This document shows, one piece after another, positions 61,558 to 64,000 of a stretch of 64,000 bases of DNA. Origin of the DNA: Oceanobacillus limi (GTDB lineage: Bacteria > Bacillota > Bacilli > Bacillales > Amphibacillaceae). The position numbers were made by a program, and so were the translations under genes. Under the pieces are notes generated by a model. The model was not told where the DNA came from. It saw nothing but the letters and a program-made list of their open reading frames with translations, and did no database searches. Every line of letters starts with the position of its first letter. Position 1 is the first letter of the stretch. The stretch lies in contig NZ_FOHE01000006.1 of NCBI RefSeq assembly GCF_900111445.1, forward strand, positions 149,499 through 213,498, read 5' to 3'.

Positions 61558-61618
61558 TGAAAATAGAAAGTAATTAATTTTCTAATTATAGATAATCTGT
61601 ATGGATTGGAGGGACTTC

Positions 61619-62431
61619 ATGAAGAGAGAATGGTTAATACGGATACGGGAATCGAAACAGTTAACACAAGCGCAGGTTGCTTCTTATGCTTTTATTGATC
61701 GAGGCTATTATTCACAGATAGAGACTGGAAAACGCAATCCTAGCAATACTGTTGCGATGAATATTGCTAAAGTTTTGGATTTTGATCCATTAAAGTTTTA
61801 TCATAATGATTTAAATCAACAAGCAGAACAAGACGACTCGTTAACTGGTGAGGTACGTCAATTTTTTAGAAGTGATAGAAATGGAGAAATTTTATATTTA
61901 TATAATAATTTTGATATGTATAGTAAACATGCTATTTCATTTCTATTAACTGGAATAGAGAAGGGGAATTATTGTTTAATAATTGATTATGTAGTGAATA
62001 TTAATTACTTGAAGGAAAAGCTTGTTTCGCTTGTGAAGCAAAAAGAGATCGAACAATATATTTATTTCATTAATAAAGAAGAATTTATGAACTATGAAAC
62101 AAGAGATATTGTAGATTATTTTCATCGATTAATTGAAGGATTTGAAACGGGAAATATAATAAGAATATGGTCCCATGAGCAAGAATACAAGGAGCACGAT
62201 TGGTTAAGTAAGTTAGAAAGTGTATTAAGTAAAAAGCTTCCAAAATACCGTAGCAACAAATTTCTGTTTATCCGTTCATACGATGCCTCAATAGTTATGG
62301 CTGTTGCACATATTCGGATGATGCGAAACTATCCATATCTCATGACAGACTTTGAAATCGTTGACTCTCCGTTCTATCAATTTAATCAGTCTTTCCGGTT
62401 CCCTTCTTTATTTATTCAAGAAAAGATGTAA
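61619..62431 (+). CDS. XRE-type HTH regulator with MEDS domain
   Basis: About 270 residues. The N-terminal HTH (LTQAQVASYAFIDRGYYSQI followed by ETGKRNPSN) is XRE-like. The rest (residues 90-270) is a MEDS domain, as in the sensory part of DcmR: ILYLYNNFDMYSKHAISFLL, LIIDYVVNINYLKEKL and the RSYDAS motif. ATG 61619 follows TTGGAGGG. It is 47 bp upstream of a second MEDS gene lacking the HTH. Ligand unknown. Confidence 0.78.
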   Translation: MKREWLIRIRESKQLTQAQVASYAFIDRGYYSQIETGKRNPSNTVAMNIAKVLDFDPLKFYHNDLNQQAEQDDSLTGEVRQFFRSDRNGEILYLYNNFDMYSKHAISFLLTGIEKGNYCLIIDYVVNINYLKEKLVSLVKQKEIEQYIYFINKEEFMNYETRDIVDYFHRLIEGFETGNIIRIWSHEQEYKEHDWLSKLESVLSKKLPKYRSNKFLFIRSYDASIVMAVAHIRMMRNYPYLMTDFEIVDSPFYQFNQSFRFPSLFIQEKM

Positions 62432-62478
62432 TACGTTAGAAAAGAAGCAAAAAATTAAAAGAAGAAAGAAGTGGTTGC

Positions 62479-63054
62479 GTGTCAAAGATGGTCCCATTAA
62501 CGGAACAACTAGAAATAACCAGTGCGTCGCATATTTTATATATCTATGAAAACACAGATTATTATATAGAGAATATGCTGGCCTATATTAAAGCTGGTAT
62601 TGCACAGGAGGATCATATCGTTATCATAGAAAATCCTACAATTTTTAAAAAGATCGTTTATCGTTTAAACGGTTTGTTTTCAAGACAGCAGAGAGAGCTA
62701 ATTCATTATATTGATAATTATTCATTCTATCAATGTTACGGGAATTTCCACACACTTTCCATTTTAAATCATTTTAACGAGCTAGTAGATCCATTTTTAA
62801 ACAATAATACGGTCCGCACATGGGGGCATGTTGAATGGAAGAAACAAGAAAATATATTCAATAAACTAGAAAAATATGAACGGTTAGTAGATTATGATGT
62901 TAATGAAATGGGTCTAATGTCGGTATGTGCATATGATGCATCATCTGTCTCCGCAGCACTTCAGACTAGCATGATGCGTAGTCATGAGTACTTGATGACA
63001 GACAAAGAATTAGTACGCTCCTCACTATATGGATATGTATCACTGAGTAAATAA
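62479..63054 (+). CDS. MEDS domain protein without HTH
   Basis: 191 residues. HILYIYENTDYYIENMLAYI and KAGIAQEDHIVIIEN mirror the MEDS core of its upstream neighbour, and CAYDASSVSAALQTSMMRSH mirrors the RSYDAS region there, with both ending in YLMTDxE. Duplication followed by loss or gain of the HTH is likely, and the pair may form heteromers. A GTG start follows GAAAGAAG. The stop is 6 nt from repeat copy 17. Confidence 0.75.
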   Translation: MSKMVPLTEQLEITSASHILYIYENTDYYIENMLAYIKAGIAQEDHIVIIENPTIFKKIVYRLNGLFSRQQRELIHYIDNYSFYQCYGNFHTLSILNHFNELVDPFLNNNTVRTWGHVEWKKQENIFNKLEKYERLVDYDVNEMGLMSVCAYDASSVSAALQTSMMRSHEYLMTDKELVRSSLYGYVSLSK

Positions 63055-63060
63055 ACACTA

Positions 63061-63073
63061 GGTGCCAGGCACC
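63061..63073. repeat. Palindromic repeat copy 17 (half) with tandem module
   Basis: GGTGCCAGGCACC, then GAAGAAGCACCGAAGAAGGCACC in tandem units of about 11 bp. Only half of the palindrome is present; the tandem part recalls the flank of copy 10. Confidence 0.8.
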
Positions 63074-63318
63074 GAAGAAGCACCGAAGAAGGCACCGTAG
63101 TAATCGATAACAATTAAAATATGCTTGCATCGGTTTCTTATTGAGGTGTTTATAGTGTGAACTTGCAACAAAAGATCGAAATAATAACCGTGTAACTAGT
63201 CAACACCTTCTCATTCTTACTCATTTATATCAATTAGGAGTATAAAAATGTGAATAAGATCTGTTAGAAAGAAACCAAATGCTAACTTGTTTCGTATGTA
63301 AAGAAAGGAGGGAATCAT

Positions 63319-63687
63319 TTGCGTAAAGAGAAGGAAATGATGGTATTGATTTTATCTGTTGCTGAGGAAGATGAACGAATTCGTGGGGTTGCTATGAATG
63401 GATCACGAACGAATCCGAATGCACCAATTGACTCATTTCAAGATTTTGATATCGTATATTTTGTAAGAGATATGCCTTCATTTATAAATAATCCTAATTG
63501 GGTTGATGTATTTGGCGATCGAATTATTATGCAAACACCAGATAAGTTTTCTATTTACTCTTCGGAACAGGAGGATCGATTTGCTTATTTAATGTTGTTT
63601 GATGACGGAAATCGTATTGATCTCACCCTTATTCCAACTTCACATGCCAAAAAACATTGCCAAGAAGATACATTGAAGCTAGAATAA
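63319..63687 (+). pseudogene. Aminoglycoside 6-adenylyltransferase, truncated (AadK-like)
   Basis: The N-terminal 120 residues match AadK-type nucleotidyltransferases: MRKEKEMMVLILSVAEEDER, GVAMNGSRTNPNAP (GSR nucleotide motif) and DSFQDFDIVYFVRDM (DxD metal motif), then RIDLTLIP. Normal length is about 284. The frame stops at 63685, 5 bp before the apparent end of an IS3 element, so the remaining 160 residues are missing. TTG start after AAAGGAGGG. A truncated protein should not confer streptomycin resistance. Confidence 0.8.
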
Positions 63688-63691
63688 AAAG

Positions 63692-64000
63692 TGGATACCC
63701 TTTAACGAACATCATTTTAGGTTAAAATGATAATCATAGGAGGGGTTCCATGGGTGAACATCGGCAAAGGTATAGTGAAGAATTTAAAAAAGAAACTGTT
63801 AAATTTGCGCAAGAACAACAGCAAAAGAAAACAATGAGAGAGATTGCAGCTGAATTAAAGCTTCCTTTAAGTTGTTTGCATGATTGGATGACGAAATATC
63901 GTGAATTTGAAAATGAACCTGTTGCAGCTGAGGAACGATTGAAAAAGTTAGAACAACAATTGAAAGAAAAAGAACGCGAACTAATGAAAAAGGATAAGCA
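63692..64000 (+). mobile_element. IS3-family insertion sequence (5' part)
   Basis: Begins near TGGATACCC at 63692 and continues past the window edge; the exact boundary and target duplication cannot be seen. It holds the start of a two-ORF IS3/IS150-type transposase. Confidence 0.75.
63750..64000 (+). CDS. IS3 family transposase OrfA (partial)
   Basis: At least 83 codons: MGEHRQRYSEEFKKETVKFA, then an HTH (TMREIAAELKLPLSCLHDWM) and a leucine-rich coiled coil (EERLKKLEQQLKEKERELMK). This is the DNA-binding OrfA that is joined to the DDE OrfB by frameshifting. AGGAGGGG precedes the ATG. The rest lies outside the window. Confidence 0.88.
   Translation, partial: MGEHRQRYSEEFKKETVKFAQEQQQKKTMREIAAELKLPLSCLHDWMTKYREFENEPVAAEERLKKLEQQLKEKERELMKKDK

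Noticed and set aside
3139..63073. CRISPR array made by the repeated palindrome
   Set aside because: Copies are thousands of bases apart with no regular spacers and no cas genes.

Overview
The window is low-GC, densely coded DNA from a spore-forming Firmicute of the family Bacillaceae, of the Bacillus/Oceanobacillus/Virgibacillus kind. Support comes from strong AAGGAGG-type ribosome sites, frequent TTG/GTG starts, T-box riboswitches, and homologues of Bacillus-specific genes: Mistic/YugO, YabR, YkpA, YjzC, a Spo0E-like phosphatase and a small protein with a gamma-SASP-like tail. The genus cannot be fixed from sequence alone. It looks like ordinary chromosome with accessory patches. No rRNA, tRNA, CRISPR array or prophage was seen.

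Layout. 1-5.7 kb, mostly minus strand: a NarK-type transporter (cut by the window edge), a fumarase/aspartase, a Mistic homologue and the YugO K+ channel. 5.9-8.2 kb: an acetyltransferase and a MarR-MFS efflux pair. 8.3-14.2 kb: a LacI-type regulator with an alpha-glucoside ABC importer and a GH13 oligo-glucosidase. 14.2-16.3 kb: a T-box-controlled MFS transporter, then an unannotated pair of tiny genes (28 and 56 codons). 16.3-24.6 kb: membrane and housekeeping genes, a broken flotillin and an ABC-F protein. 24.8-40.1 kb: DegV, many small GNAT, Nudix and membrane genes, several of them broken, a second DNA polymerase sliding clamp, and a TrmB-LysE divergent pair. 40.2-47.2 kb: a complete trpEGDCFBA operon behind two tandem tryptophan T-boxes. 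47.3-56 kb: a C39-like peptidase, an acetyltransferase, a TVP38 protein, a peptidase-symporter pair and an HrtAB-like ABC exporter. 56-64 kb: an atypical kinase, YjzC, an HD hydrolase, a BCCT transporter, a Spo0E-like phosphatase, an HTH-MEDS/MEDS pair, and an aminoglycoside adenylyltransferase fragment running into an IS3-family element at the edge.

The most striking feature is a family of about 17 palindromic repeats of roughly 41 bp, with arms GGTGCCAGGCAC...GTGCCTGGCACC. Eleven of them begin 0-9 nt after a stop codon, several have A/T tracts like bidirectional terminators, and one has rewritten the C-terminus of a gene. A second, unrelated repeat of about 138 bp occurs twice (48.4 and 58.1 kb). 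Gene decay is common: a flotillin remnant, two Nudix remnants, two genes split by one-base changes in homopolymers, and a truncated adenylyltransferase.

The annotation uses ribosome-site position and family alignment from memory to choose starts. Family names rest on recognised motifs, not on database searches.
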